Origin: Bacillota bacterium
Lineage (GTDB): Bacteria; Bacillota; Clostridia; Peptostreptococcales; Anaerovoracaceae
Length of the DNA stretch: 14,667 nucleotides
Reading direction: 5' to 3'
Assembly (NCBI GenBank): GCA_016284485.1
Contig: JAEEOX010000190.1
Location: 1-14,667, forward strand
Below the pieces are notes generated by a model. It was given only the letters and a program-made list of their open reading frames with translations, searched no databases and was not told where the DNA came from. The translations under genes were made by a program, and so were the position numbers. The first letter of the stretch is position 1, and each line of letters begins with the position of its first letter. This document shows positions 6,851 through 14,546 of this stretch, piece by piece.

Positions 6851-8920
6851 ATGGAGAACAAGAGGATCCGAATCGGTGTCGATGTAGGAGGCACCAATAC
6901 GGATATCTGTGCGATCAATGAAGAGACTGCGGAACTCATGGTATACAAGCTTCCGTCCTCGGTGCACGACCAGTCTGAGGCAGTGGTGGAAGGCGTGAAG
7001 GTCATCGCCGAAAACTACGGTTTCAAAGGCGGGGACGTCACCAGGTTCATGCACGGTACCACGGTAGCGACCAACGCCATCCTCGAGGGAAGAGGAGCAG
7101 ACACGGCCCTGGTCACCACTGAAGGTTTCAGAGATCTTCTTGAGATCGGCAGACAGAAGCGTCCGGACCTCTATGACATGCAGGCAGATAAGGTGAAGAC
7201 CCTTATCCGCCGTGAGAAACGGATCGAGATCAAGGAAAGAATGAAGTACTCGGGCGAGATCATCACACCACTGACTGACGAAGAGATCGACAGGGTGATC
7301 GGGGAGCTCAAAAAAGTAAATGCCGAGGCTGTTGCGGTAATGCTCCTTAACGCCTACATCAACAGTGAAAACGAGGAAAAAGTCCGTAAGGCCATCAAGG
7401 AAAAGCTGCCGGATACTTTCCTCACGGTATCCAGCGACCTGTCCAGACAGTTCAGAGAGTACGAGAGACTCTGCGGGACCGTGCTGAACTCCTTCGTGGG
7501 ACCGGAAGTCAAGAAGTACATGAACAACCTCAAGAAGACCCTGGAGGATATAGGCATAATGAACACCTATATCAACCACTCCAACGGCGGACTGATGTCC
7601 ATTGAGGAATCCATGCAGTACCCGGTGAAAACGGCTCTTTCGGGGCCTGCAGCCGGCGTGGTGGGTGCGAAGTATATCACCGACCTTGCAGGGGAGACCA
7701 GCATCATAACGGTGGACGTAGGAGGCACCAGCACTGACGTGAGCCTTGTGGTGGCCGGAAGCGTGGAGGCTTCCGATGAGAAGACCATCTCCGGTTATCC
7801 CGTGAGGATCCCGTCCATCGACATCAGCACCATAGGCGCAGGAGGAGGATCCATCGGCTGGATAGATTCCGGCGGAATACTGAAGGTGGGTCCCAAGAGC
7901 GCAGGAGCAGATCCCGGGCCGGCGTGCTACATGCTGGGCGGTCAGGAGGCTACCATAACCGATGCCAGAGTGGTACTGGGACATCTGAACAACAAGACCC
8001 TTCTGGGAGGCAGACTTCCCATAGACAGCGATCTGTCCTTCAAGGCCGTTCAGAAACTGGCGGACAAGATCGGCATGGATGTCATGGAGACTGCCAAGGG
8101 AATAATCTCCGTATCGAACTCCAACATCATCAAGGAGATCAAGAACGTTACGGTGGCCAAGGGTTACAACCCCAGTGATTTCTGCCTGGTTCCCTTCGGC
8201 GGATCGGGACCGCTGCATGCGGCTGAGCTCATCGAGGAGATGAACATCAAAAAAGCCCTCGTCCCCAAGGCTCCCGGACTGCTGGCAGCCTACGGACTTC
8301 TCACAGAGAACATGCGCCGTGACTTCGTGCAGACCAGGGTGATGAACCTGGATGCGGACTGCATGGCAAGCTTCAGAGCCCAGTTCCGTGACCTTGAGAA
8401 GGAAGCGGAGAAGTGGTACGCCCAGGAGAAGATCCCTGAGGACAAGAGAGGCAAGGAATACTTCCTCGACATGAGATATCAGGGACAGAATCACGAGATC
8501 AGAGTGCCTGTGGACATCGACGCCATAACCGATGAGAAGGAGCTGAGGGCAGCCTTCATCAAGACATACGAGAGACTGTACTCCTTCAGTTCGGACGATG
8601 CGGTGCAGATCGTGAACTTCGGGCTTTCCGCCATCGGAAACATCATTCTTCCTCTTGTGAACGAGGAGGAATATGTGGGAGAGGATCCCTCAAAGGCCGT
8701 GATCGGTTCAAGAAGAGTATACGAGGGAGGCGGACGTTTTGCGGACTACACCCTCTATGACAGAGATCTTCTCGGAAACGGCAACATCATCAACGGACCT
8801 GCCATCGTAGAGCAGATGGACAGCACCACGGTGATCCTGTCAAATCAGTACGCGGTGGTGGACAAATATCTGAACATGATAATTGAGAGAAGACCGAAAG
8901 GAAGTGATGACGATGAGTGA
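6851..8920 (+). CDS. hyuA: Hydantoinase/oxoprolinase family protein, subunit A (ATP-dependent)
   Basis: This 689-aa cytoplasmic ATP-using subunit works with the next gene product to open a cyclic amide. Family reactions include 5-oxoproline, hydantoin and N-methylhydantoin hydrolysis, and also ketone carboxylation. Nucleotide-binding signatures of the actin/hexokinase-like fold occur twice, as DVGGTNTD (11-18) and DVGGTSTD (289-296). HGTTVATNAILEGRGA (68-83), SGPAAGV (264-270), GAGGGSIGWID (329-339) and GPKSAGADPGPACY (347-360) are hallmarks of Hydant_A_N and Hydantoinase_A. The C-terminal domain includes GPAIVEQ (649-655). The length matches stand-alone bacterial HyuA rather than the fused eukaryotic 5-oxoprolinase. 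The start is ATG at 6851 with AGAAGGTGAT at 6838-6847. It overlaps hyuB by 8 bases. It is the first gene of the operon and is probably under LysR control. Substrate unknown; the carboxylase branch is not excluded. Confidence 0.92.
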   Translation: MENKRIRIGVDVGGTNTDICAINEETAELMVYKLPSSVHDQSEAVVEGVKVIAENYGFKGGDVTRFMHGTTVATNAILEGRGADTALVTTEGFRDLLEIGRQKRPDLYDMQADKVKTLIRREKRIEIKERMKYSGEIITPLTDEEIDRVIGELKKVNAEAVAVMLLNAYINSENEEKVRKAIKEKLPDTFLTVSSDLSRQFREYERLCGTVLNSFVGPEVKKYMNNLKKTLEDIGIMNTYINHSNGGLMSIEESMQYPVKTALSGPAAGVVGAKYITDLAGETSIITVDVGGTSTDVSLVVAGSVEASDEKTISGYPVRIPSIDISTIGAGGGSIGWIDSGGILKVGPKSAGADPGPACYMLGGQEATITDARVVLGHLNNKTLLGGRLPIDSDLSFKAVQKLADKIGMDVMETAKGIISVSNSNIIKEIKNVTVAKGYNPSDFCLVPFGGSGPLHAAELIEEMNIKKALVPKAPGLLAAYGLLTENMRRDFVQTRVMNLDADCMASFRAQFRDLEKEAEKWYAQEKIPEDKRGKEYFLDMRYQGQNHEIRVPVDIDAITDEKELRAAFIKTYERLYSFSSDDAVQIVNFGLSAIGNIILPLVNEEEYVGEDPSKAVIGSRRVYEGGGRFADYTLYDRDLLGNGNIINGPAIVEQMDSTTVILSNQYAVVDKYLNMIIERRPKGSDDDE

Positions 8921-10574
8921 GATCAATTCCATCACCCTTGAAATCATTGCCAACGGCATGACGTCCATCGCAGAGCAGATGGGAGTCATCCTCACAAAAA
9001 CCGGATACAGCACCAACATCAAGGAAAGAAAAGACCTTTCGGTGGCCATCTTCAGCCCCCAGGGAAAGCTGCTGGCACTGGCCCAGCACATTCCTCTCCA
9101 CTTCAGTTCTCTTTCGGGAGCGGTGGAGATACTGGCGGAGAAGTATGACGAAAGCGAGATCCACGAGGGAGATGTTTTCATCGCCAACGACCCCTACACC
9201 GGCGGCGGCTCCCACCTTCCCGACATAGTCATACTGAAGCCCGTTTTCTACAAGGGCAAGCTGGTGGCATTCATGGTAAACACCGGTCACCACGCCGACA
9301 GATCCAGGAGAGGTCCCACAGTCTACGACGAAGGTCTCAGGATCCCGGTGATCAAGCTTTACGACAGAGGCAAGCTGGTCAGGGACGTAATGGATCTGAT
9401 CATGCTGAACTTCCAGATGAAGTATGAGCGTCACGGTGACCTGAACGCCCAGATACTGACCAATCAGTACGGCAACGATAAGCTCATCGAGCTGATCGAC
9501 AAGATAGGCCTCGAGACCTATGAGGAATTCTGCGTCAAGTGGCTGGAATACGGCGAGAAAAAATCCAAGATCGCCATATCCGAGCTGAAGGACGGGGAGT
9601 ACGAGTTCGAGGACTACATGGACAGCGACGGAGCAGGCCATGAGGACCTGAAGATCAAGGTGAAGATCATCATCAAAGGCGACAACATCACCTTTGACTT
9701 CACGGGCACCTGCAAACAGGTGCCGGGCCCGTACAACTGCGTGCCATGCGCACTGAAGGCCACCATCTACTATTCGATGCTGGCAGTCCTGGACAATTCC
9801 ATCCCGGCCAACTCGGGATTCTTCGACAGCATCAACATCATAGCCGAGCCGGGAACACTGGTCTGGGCCACGGAGCCCGCCCCGGTGTCCGACCGTGAGA
9901 GCACCACCCAGAGGATCGCGGACGTGATATTCGGAGCATTCTCCAAACTGGATCCCAAGATGGTGGTGGCCGCAGGAAACGGAGCACAGTCCTTCCTGAT
10001 CTTCGACGGTGACGACAAGAGGTACAACAGACACTACGTCTACGTCGAGACCGTAGGAGGAGGATCGGGCGCCAGGTACAACAAGGACGGCCTGGATACG
10101 GTGCACGTCCACATGACGAACACATCCAATCTTCCCTGCGAGGCTCTGGAGATGGAGTACCCGCTCCTGGTGGAGAAATACGCCATGAGCGAGAACAGCT
10201 GCGGACCCGGAAAGTACAGGGGAGGAACAGGCATCGTCAGGGCCATCAGGGTCATTGACGAGAGCGAAAACACAACGGCAAGCGCTGCAACAGAGCGCTC
10301 GAAATACAAGCCCTGGGGCCTTGAAGGAGGACAGGAAGGAGGCAATTCATCACTGAGGATCTACAGGGACGGCAAACTTATTTCAGACAATCCAAAACCC
10401 AGAAACATACCTTTGAGATCAGGGGATGTCGTGGAATTGAGAACGGCAGGAGCAGGGGGATATGGTCCGGTCAGCGAGAGAGATCCTGATATTATAAGAC
10501 AGGAACTCAGAGACGGCATAATCGATGATAAGTGGATCTCTGACGCAGGTCTGGATCCGAATGATTTCAGGTAA
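8913..10574 (+). CDS. hyuB: Hydantoinase/oxoprolinase family protein, subunit B
   Basis: This 553-aa partner of HyuA forms the other half of the ATP-dependent ring-opening (or carboxylating) complex. ATG at 8913 is chosen because AGGAAG (8899-8904) is 8 bases away. ATG 8907, GTG 8904 and TTG 8883 are possible but worse placed. The start overlaps the last codons of hyuA, so the two are translationally coupled. Hydantoinase_B landmarks are ANDPYTGGGSHLPD (91-104), HHAD (126-129), EGLRIP (140-145), MTNTSNLPCEALEMEYPLL (401-419), GPGKYRGGTGIVRAI (431-445), PWGLEGGQEG (467-476) and AGAGGYGP (512-519). The stretch between HHAD and EGLRIP is only ten residues (RSRRGPTVYD). Family members usually have a longer Gly/Pro-rich loop there (GG..PGSMP..EI.Q), so this region near the putative metal site is shortened. 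The rest appears complete. Confidence 0.91.
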   Translation: MSEINSITLEIIANGMTSIAEQMGVILTKTGYSTNIKERKDLSVAIFSPQGKLLALAQHIPLHFSSLSGAVEILAEKYDESEIHEGDVFIANDPYTGGGSHLPDIVILKPVFYKGKLVAFMVNTGHHADRSRRGPTVYDEGLRIPVIKLYDRGKLVRDVMDLIMLNFQMKYERHGDLNAQILTNQYGNDKLIELIDKIGLETYEEFCVKWLEYGEKKSKIAISELKDGEYEFEDYMDSDGAGHEDLKIKVKIIIKGDNITFDFTGTCKQVPGPYNCVPCALKATIYYSMLAVLDNSIPANSGFFDSINIIAEPGTLVWATEPAPVSDRESTTQRIADVIFGAFSKLDPKMVVAAGNGAQSFLIFDGDDKRYNRHYVYVETVGGGSGARYNKDGLDTVHVHMTNTSNLPCEALEMEYPLLVEKYAMSENSCGPGKYRGGTGIVRAIRVIDESENTTASAATERSKYKPWGLEGGQEGGNSSLRIYRDGKLISDNPKPRNIPLRSGDVVELRTAGAGGYGPVSERDPDIIRQELRDGIIDDKWISDAGLDPNDFR

Positions 10575-10588
10575 AGGAGTGACTTGTA

Positions 10589-12016
10589 ATGAAAAGAGAA
10601 TTCAAAAAAGTCGGCTTTCCAGTCGCAATTGTGATCTTCCTGATAGTCGCGGCTATCATGGCAGTAGGTCTGGCAATTCTTAAACTGAACACAATGGTAA
10701 CCTTCTTACTGGCCTTCATCGCAATGGGAGTTATCGCAGCCATTCTGGGAATGACTTTGGATGACATCCAGGAGCACGTACTCACAGGATTCAAAAAATG
10801 CGCTCTGGTCGCGATGATCATGATCTCCGTAGGTATGATCGTAGGAAGCTGGATGATCTCCGGCGTAATCCCCTCCATCATCTACTACGGACTTAAGATC
10901 TTCACCCCCGCATCATTCCTTCCCATAGGCTTCGTGGTCTGCTGTATCGTATCCTTCTTCACAGGATCCGCTTACTCAGCTCTGGGAACCATGGGCGTGG
11001 CTTTCATGGCCATCGGATACGGCATGGGGATCAATCCCGCCCTTACAGCAGGAATGGCCGTATCAGGAGCGATCTTCGGAGACAAGATGTCACCTTTCTC
11101 CGATACCACCAACATGGCTCCTGCAGCAGCGGGAACTGACGTATTCACACATATCAGATCCATGCTGTGGACCATCGTCCCGGCTTTCACCTTATCAGTT
11201 ATCCTGTACTTCATAATGGGACTGAAATACAGCGGAGCAACTGAAGAGAGCCTTGCCACCATCCAGGAGGTAATGGACGTTATCGCTGATAACTTCAACA
11301 TTCACATCTGGCTGCTTCTGATACCAATCATCACCATCGTACTGGTAATCAAGAAAGTACCTGCAATGGTGGCTCTGATCATCGGAGCCATCCTGGGAGT
11401 GATCGTTGGACTGATCACCCAGCCCCAGTTCACCTTCCAGCAGATCGTCACATCCATGGCAACAGGCTTCAGCGGCGACTTCGAGAACGCTGCTGTAAAC
11501 AGACTGCTCAACAGAGGCGGAATCAGCTCCATGCTCAACACCGTGGTCTACTGCTTGCTGACACTTGAACTTGGAGAACTCATGTATCAGATGGGAGTTC
11601 TGGAAGCCGTTCTCGGAAAGATCCACAAACTCATCCAGAGACCGGCAAACCTCATCATCACAACGCTGGCTTCCTGCCTTATCACTGTAATGCTCACCAC
11701 ATCACAGTACATGGCCATCCTGCTTCCCGGAGAAGTATTCCAGGAGCAGTACAAGAAAGCCAAGGTCGCACCCTACGTTCTGTCCAGAACGCTGGAGGAT
11801 GGAGGTACAGTATTCGCCTTCCTGGTACCCTGGTCGGCTGCAGCCATCTACACTTACGGAGTACTTGAGGTCTCGGCTATGCAGTATCTGCCATATGCAT
11901 TCCTTCCGATTCTCTGCCCGATCTTTGCGATCGTACTTGCACTTACCGGATTCGGAGTATATGATACAGATAACAACAGTTTGAAGGGTAAGACATTACA
12001 GAAGATCGAAGAGTAA
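10589..12016 (+). CDS. NhaC-family Na+/H+ antiporter-like transporter
   Basis: This 475-aa polytopic inner-membrane protein with about 11-12 hydrophobic segments belongs to the NhaC family of the ion transporter superfamily. The strongest mark is GDKMSPFSDTTNMAPAAAG (164-182) followed by TDVFTHIR (183-190), the family's ion-site loop. FTGSAYSALGTMGVAFMAIG (124-143) and the second-half match TSQYMAILLPGEVF agree. The ATG at 10589 follows AAAGGAGTGA, 14 bases after the hyuB stop. NhaC relatives include Na+/H+ antiporters and organic-acid exchangers such as MleN (malate/lactate). Its place between hyuB and the dehydrogenase gene suggests that it carries the pathway substrate or product with Na+ or H+, rather than serving in pH control. 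That role is inferred from position only. Confidence 0.87.
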   Translation: MKREFKKVGFPVAIVIFLIVAAIMAVGLAILKLNTMVTFLLAFIAMGVIAAILGMTLDDIQEHVLTGFKKCALVAMIMISVGMIVGSWMISGVIPSIIYYGLKIFTPASFLPIGFVVCCIVSFFTGSAYSALGTMGVAFMAIGYGMGINPALTAGMAVSGAIFGDKMSPFSDTTNMAPAAAGTDVFTHIRSMLWTIVPAFTLSVILYFIMGLKYSGATEESLATIQEVMDVIADNFNIHIWLLLIPIITIVLVIKKVPAMVALIIGAILGVIVGLITQPQFTFQQIVTSMATGFSGDFENAAVNRLLNRGGISSMLNTVVYCLLTLELGELMYQMGVLEAVLGKIHKLIQRPANLIITTLASCLITVMLTTSQYMAILLPGEVFQEQYKKAKVAPYVLSRTLEDGGTVFAFLVPWSAAAIYTYGVLEVSAMQYLPYAFLPILCPIFAIVLALTGFGVYDTDNNSLKGKTLQKIEE

Positions 12017-12036
12017 TTGATCAGAAAGAGGCTGAA

Positions 12037-13206
12037 ATGATTTTCGGTATTTTGAAAGAAATCAAGAACGGAGAGTACAGAGTCACCGCGACCCCCGCAG
12101 AGGTGGAGGTCCTGGTAGGTGACGGACACGAAGTTCACATAACAAAAAACGCAGGCTATATGGCCGGCTTCGATGACGAGGAATACGCCGCCGCAGGAGC
12201 CATCATAGAGGAGTCCAACGAGGACATCTGGGCAAAATGCGATTTCGTGGCGAAGGTCAAGGAGATCGAGCCGTCGGAGTATGATCTTTTGAGAGAGGGG
12301 CAGATAATCTTTTGCTGCGTGCACCCGGCGGGGCACAGGGAAGAGGTGGACAAGCTCCTGGAAAAGAAGGTCATAGCCATAACCGCGGAGGATTCGCACA
12401 GGTACGGCTCCCCCAACTGTGAGGCTGCAGGCAAGGCCGGCGCCTTCATGGGACTCTGGTCCATGATGACCATCAACGGTGGCTCAGGCAAGTTCGTAAG
12501 CGGTCTCGCAGGCGCGCCGGGCATCAAGGCTCTGGTGTGCGGAGCGGGAACTGTCGGAAAGGCTGCCGTGGAGACTCTGGTCAACATGGGGGCCTGGGTG
12601 ACCGTGGCAGATGTCAGCATAGGCATCTTAAGGGACCTTCAGCAGAAGTACGACGGCAAGATCAACACCATAATGTCCAACAGAGCCAACCTTGCTGCTG
12701 AGATAAAGAACACCGATCTGGTGATCAACAGCGTAAGGTGGCCCAAGGACGCAAAAGATTATATGATCGACCGTGAGATGGTGCGCTCCATGAGAAGAGG
12801 ATCGGTAATAGTCGATATAAGCAACGACTATGGCTGCATCGAGACCTTCCATGAGACCACTCACGAGAACCCCACGTACATCGAAGAGGGCGTTGTCCAC
12901 TACTGCGTGGCCAACATTCCCGGAGCCATCGCCGGATCCACGTCCAAGTCTCTGGCCGCAGGCGTTCTGGGACATTTCAGGAACATCATGAACTTGGGAC
13001 TGAAAGAGGCCATGGCAAGGGATGGTTATCTGAGAAGAAGCCTTACATGCTACAAGGGTTATCTGACCCATCAGGAAACATCTGCGATCCAGAACAGGCC
13101 CTGGGTAAAGCCTGAGGTCATCCTGGGACTTGAAGGCAGAGAACTGGATCCTGCACCACAGCCTACAGTTTCAGTGTCCAATAACTTCTATCCGGAATTT
13201 CTTTAA
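12037..13206 (+). CDS. Alanine dehydrogenase/PNT family NAD-dependent amino acid dehydrogenase (divergent)
   Basis: This 389-aa cytoplasmic oxidoreductase probably deaminates an L-amino acid to a 2-oxo acid, giving NADH and ammonia. Residues match the numbering recalled for Mycobacterium tuberculosis alanine dehydrogenase: R15 (EYRV), K75 (KVKE) and H96 (CVHPAGH), with D264 in VDISND at the place of its catalytic Asp. The nucleotide fold has GAGTVG (169-174) and D192 in VTVADVS, which favours NAD over NADP. HENPTYIEEGVVHYCVAN and PG also fit. Differences are clear. The usual PGAVPRTST becomes PGAIAGSTS, so the basic residue is lost. The MSEVAG segment is NCEAAG, and the C-terminus is longer by some 15-20 residues. 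The substrate may therefore not be alanine; other family members make opines or saccharopine. The ribosome binding site is a modest AGAAAGAGG 20 bases after nhaC-like, and a strong hairpin follows. Confidence 0.82.
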   Translation: MIFGILKEIKNGEYRVTATPAEVEVLVGDGHEVHITKNAGYMAGFDDEEYAAAGAIIEESNEDIWAKCDFVAKVKEIEPSEYDLLREGQIIFCCVHPAGHREEVDKLLEKKVIAITAEDSHRYGSPNCEAAGKAGAFMGLWSMMTINGGSGKFVSGLAGAPGIKALVCGAGTVGKAAVETLVNMGAWVTVADVSIGILRDLQQKYDGKINTIMSNRANLAAEIKNTDLVINSVRWPKDAKDYMIDREMVRSMRRGSVIVDISNDYGCIETFHETTHENPTYIEEGVVHYCVANIPGAIAGSTSKSLAAGVLGHFRNIMNLGLKEAMARDGYLRRSLTCYKGYLTHQETSAIQNRPWVKPEVILGLEGRELDPAPQPTVSVSNNFYPEFL

Positions 13207-13213
13207 GTGTAAA

Positions 13214-13244
13214 GCGGGCGGCAGCCGCCGCCCGCGAATTTTTT
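13214..13244 (+). terminator. Strong hairpin and T tract between the dehydrogenase and racemase genes
   Basis: GCGGGCGGC (13214-13222) pairs perfectly with GCCGCCCGC (13227-13235) around the loop AGCC, and GAATTTTTTGTTTTA follows. This is a canonical rho-independent terminator 8 bases after the dehydrogenase stop. Only 18 bases separate the T tract from the racemase start, with no room for a separate promoter after it. It therefore probably reduces, rather than abolishes, expression of the racemase. Confidence 0.85.
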
Positions 13245-13262
13245 GTTTTAGTGAGGGAAGGT

Positions 13263-14348
13263 ATGGAAAAATACCCGGTACTGGAGATCGATCTGAAGGC
13301 CATCAGGCAGAATTCTGAATCCATGAACCGCAAGATGAACGGAATGGGGATCAGAGTATGCGGCGTCACAAAGGTGGCGGACGGCGACGTGAGGGTGGCG
13401 GAGGCCTACGCTCAGGGAGGCTGCGACCAGATCGGAAGCTCCAGAGTACAGCATCTGAAGGAGATCAAGGAAAAGGACAGCTCGGTCACCACCATGCTTG
13501 TGAGGATACCCATGGAGTGTGAGGTGGAGGACGTTGTGAGATATGTGGACATCAGCCTCAACTCCGAGAGGAGCACCCTGGAGGCGCTGGACAGAGAGGC
13601 TGCAAGACAGGGCAAGATCCACTCGGTGATCATCATGCTGGACTGCGGTGACAAGAGGGAAGGCGCAGAGGGACTGGAGGAGCTCACTGAACTCTGCATT
13701 CTGGCTGAAAGACTGCCCAACCTTAAGCTCATGGGCATAGGCACCAACTGGGGCTGCGTCAGCGGAGTGGATCCTGATCAGGAGAAACTGGACTTTCTGG
13801 CAGAAGGGGCCCGGACTGTGCAGAACACCCTGGGCCGCAAGCTCGAGATCGTGTCCGGAGGCAACTCATCTCTTCTTTTGTGGATATACCCGGGCAAGCC
13901 GCTTCCGCCGGAGATCAATCACATCAGGGCAGGGGGCACCATAGCCAATCCCATAACCTTCAGGATCAACCGCAAGATCGAGCTGGAGGGCAGAGACGAG
14001 CACTCCTTCAGGCTCAAGGCGCAGATAGCCGAGATCAAGGTCAGGGAGATAAACCTGTCCGGCGGCGGTCTGAACTGGAGAGGTGACGTGATGGCCGCCA
14101 ACAGGGGCGGACTCAGAAAGAGAGCCATAATCGACCTGGGAAGCGCAGACATAGGGAACTGCAAGGACCTCATGCCCGTGGATGAATCCATAGAGGTGGT
14201 GGCGAATTCCAGCGACCATACTGTACTGGACATCACAGACTGTGAGAGGGAGTACAAGGTGGGAGATACGGTGGAGTTCGCTCTGAAGTACAGCGCTCTC
14301 ATGTATGCTTCCTACTCCAGGCATATGTACAAAAAATACATTGACTGA
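13263..14348 (+). CDS. Alanine/ornithine racemase-family PLP-dependent enzyme
   Basis: This 361-aa cytoplasmic pyridoxal-phosphate enzyme has an alanine-racemase-like N-terminal barrel and a C-terminal beta domain. It resembles ornithine racemase (Orr) of amino-acid-fermenting clostridia over its whole length. K37 in GVTKVADGD is the expected Schiff-base lysine. IGSSRVQHLKEI (57-68), LVRIPMECEVEDVVRYVDIS (the region around 79-98), IMLDCGDKREG and VSGGNSS follow the family pattern, as do IRAGGTI, RKRAIIDLG and SSDHTVLDI near the end. ATG at 13263 is chosen, with GAGG at 13253-13256 six bases upstream; GTG at 13251 would lack a ribosome binding site. The gene is separated from the dehydrogenase by a terminator-like hairpin and has its own terminator. 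It should supply the L- or D-form of the amino acid handled by the dehydrogenase. Whether that is alanine, ornithine or another is unknown. Confidence 0.85.
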   Translation: MEKYPVLEIDLKAIRQNSESMNRKMNGMGIRVCGVTKVADGDVRVAEAYAQGGCDQIGSSRVQHLKEIKEKDSSVTTMLVRIPMECEVEDVVRYVDISLNSERSTLEALDREAARQGKIHSVIIMLDCGDKREGAEGLEELTELCILAERLPNLKLMGIGTNWGCVSGVDPDQEKLDFLAEGARTVQNTLGRKLEIVSGGNSSLLLWIYPGKPLPPEINHIRAGGTIANPITFRINRKIELEGRDEHSFRLKAQIAEIKVREINLSGGGLNWRGDVMAANRGGLRKRAIIDLGSADIGNCKDLMPVDESIEVVANSSDHTVLDITDCEREYKVGDTVEFALKYSALMYASYSRHMYKKYID

Positions 14349-14357
14349 GAAGATAAC

Positions 14358-14380
14358 AGGCACCCGACGGGTGCCTTTTT
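14358..14380 (+). terminator. Rho-independent terminator after the racemase gene
   Basis: GGCACCC (14359-14365) pairs with GGGTGCC (14369-14375) around GAC, with a further A-T pair at 14358/14376. A run of five T residues follows (14376-14380). It starts 10 bases after the racemase stop and closes the hyuA operon. Confidence 0.88.
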
Positions 14381-14451
14381 ACGCGGGCCAATGTGATAAA
14401 AGAAATATCAATAATACCTGCGTGGCTATAGAAAATATCTATTGGATAAAG

Positions 14452-14480
14452 ATACATATAAGTGAGTACTATTTATGTAT
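14452..14480. promoter_or_regulatory. Inverted repeat upstream of the last gene (candidate operator)
   Basis: ATACATA (14452-14458) and TATGTAT (14474-14480) are 7-bp inverted arms, with the palindrome AGTACT (14465-14470) between them. The dyad lies at the likely promoter position for the last gene, but I could not place a convincing -35/-10 pair. It may be an operator or an AT-rich coincidence. Confidence 0.3.
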
Positions 14481-14482
14481 AA

Positions 14483-14525
14483 GGAGCCTGTAGAAGGCTC
14501 CGATCCCGTGTGCTCCGGGCACACG
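14483..14525 (+). promoter_or_regulatory. Two tandem hairpins in the leader of the last gene (unidentified RNA structure)
   Basis: Hairpin 1 is GGAGCC (14483-14488) / GGCTCC (14496-14501) with the loop TGTAGAA. Hairpin 2 is CGTGTGC (14507-14513) / GCACACG (14519-14525) with the loop TCCGG. Both are perfect stems separated by five bases and end 8 bases before the ribosome binding site GGAGG (14534-14538). CTCC at 14513-14516, largely in loop 2, could pair with GGAG of that site. No T run follows either hairpin, so they are not terminators. The loops lack the ACGR of the two-hairpin guanidine-II riboswitch, and I recognise no known class. Confidence 0.45.
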
Positions 14526-14546
14526 ACATCAATGGAGGACAATGTT

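Noticed and set aside
6806..8494. A 562-codon open frame on the minus strand across hyuA
   Set aside because: It is antisense to hyuA, whose protein has clear family motifs throughout. The minus-strand translation is rich in His, Leu, Val and Gly with no recognisable domain, as expected of a shadow of biased codons.
8790..10112. A 440-codon open frame on the minus strand across hyuB
   Set aside because: Antisense to a well-supported hyuB gene, with low-complexity His/Val/Asp-rich translation and no ribosome binding site.
14483..14525. Guanidine-II (mini-ykkC) riboswitch because of two small hairpins in a leader before a membrane protein
   Set aside because: The diagnostic ACGR loop sequences are absent (loops are TGTAGAA and TCCGG).
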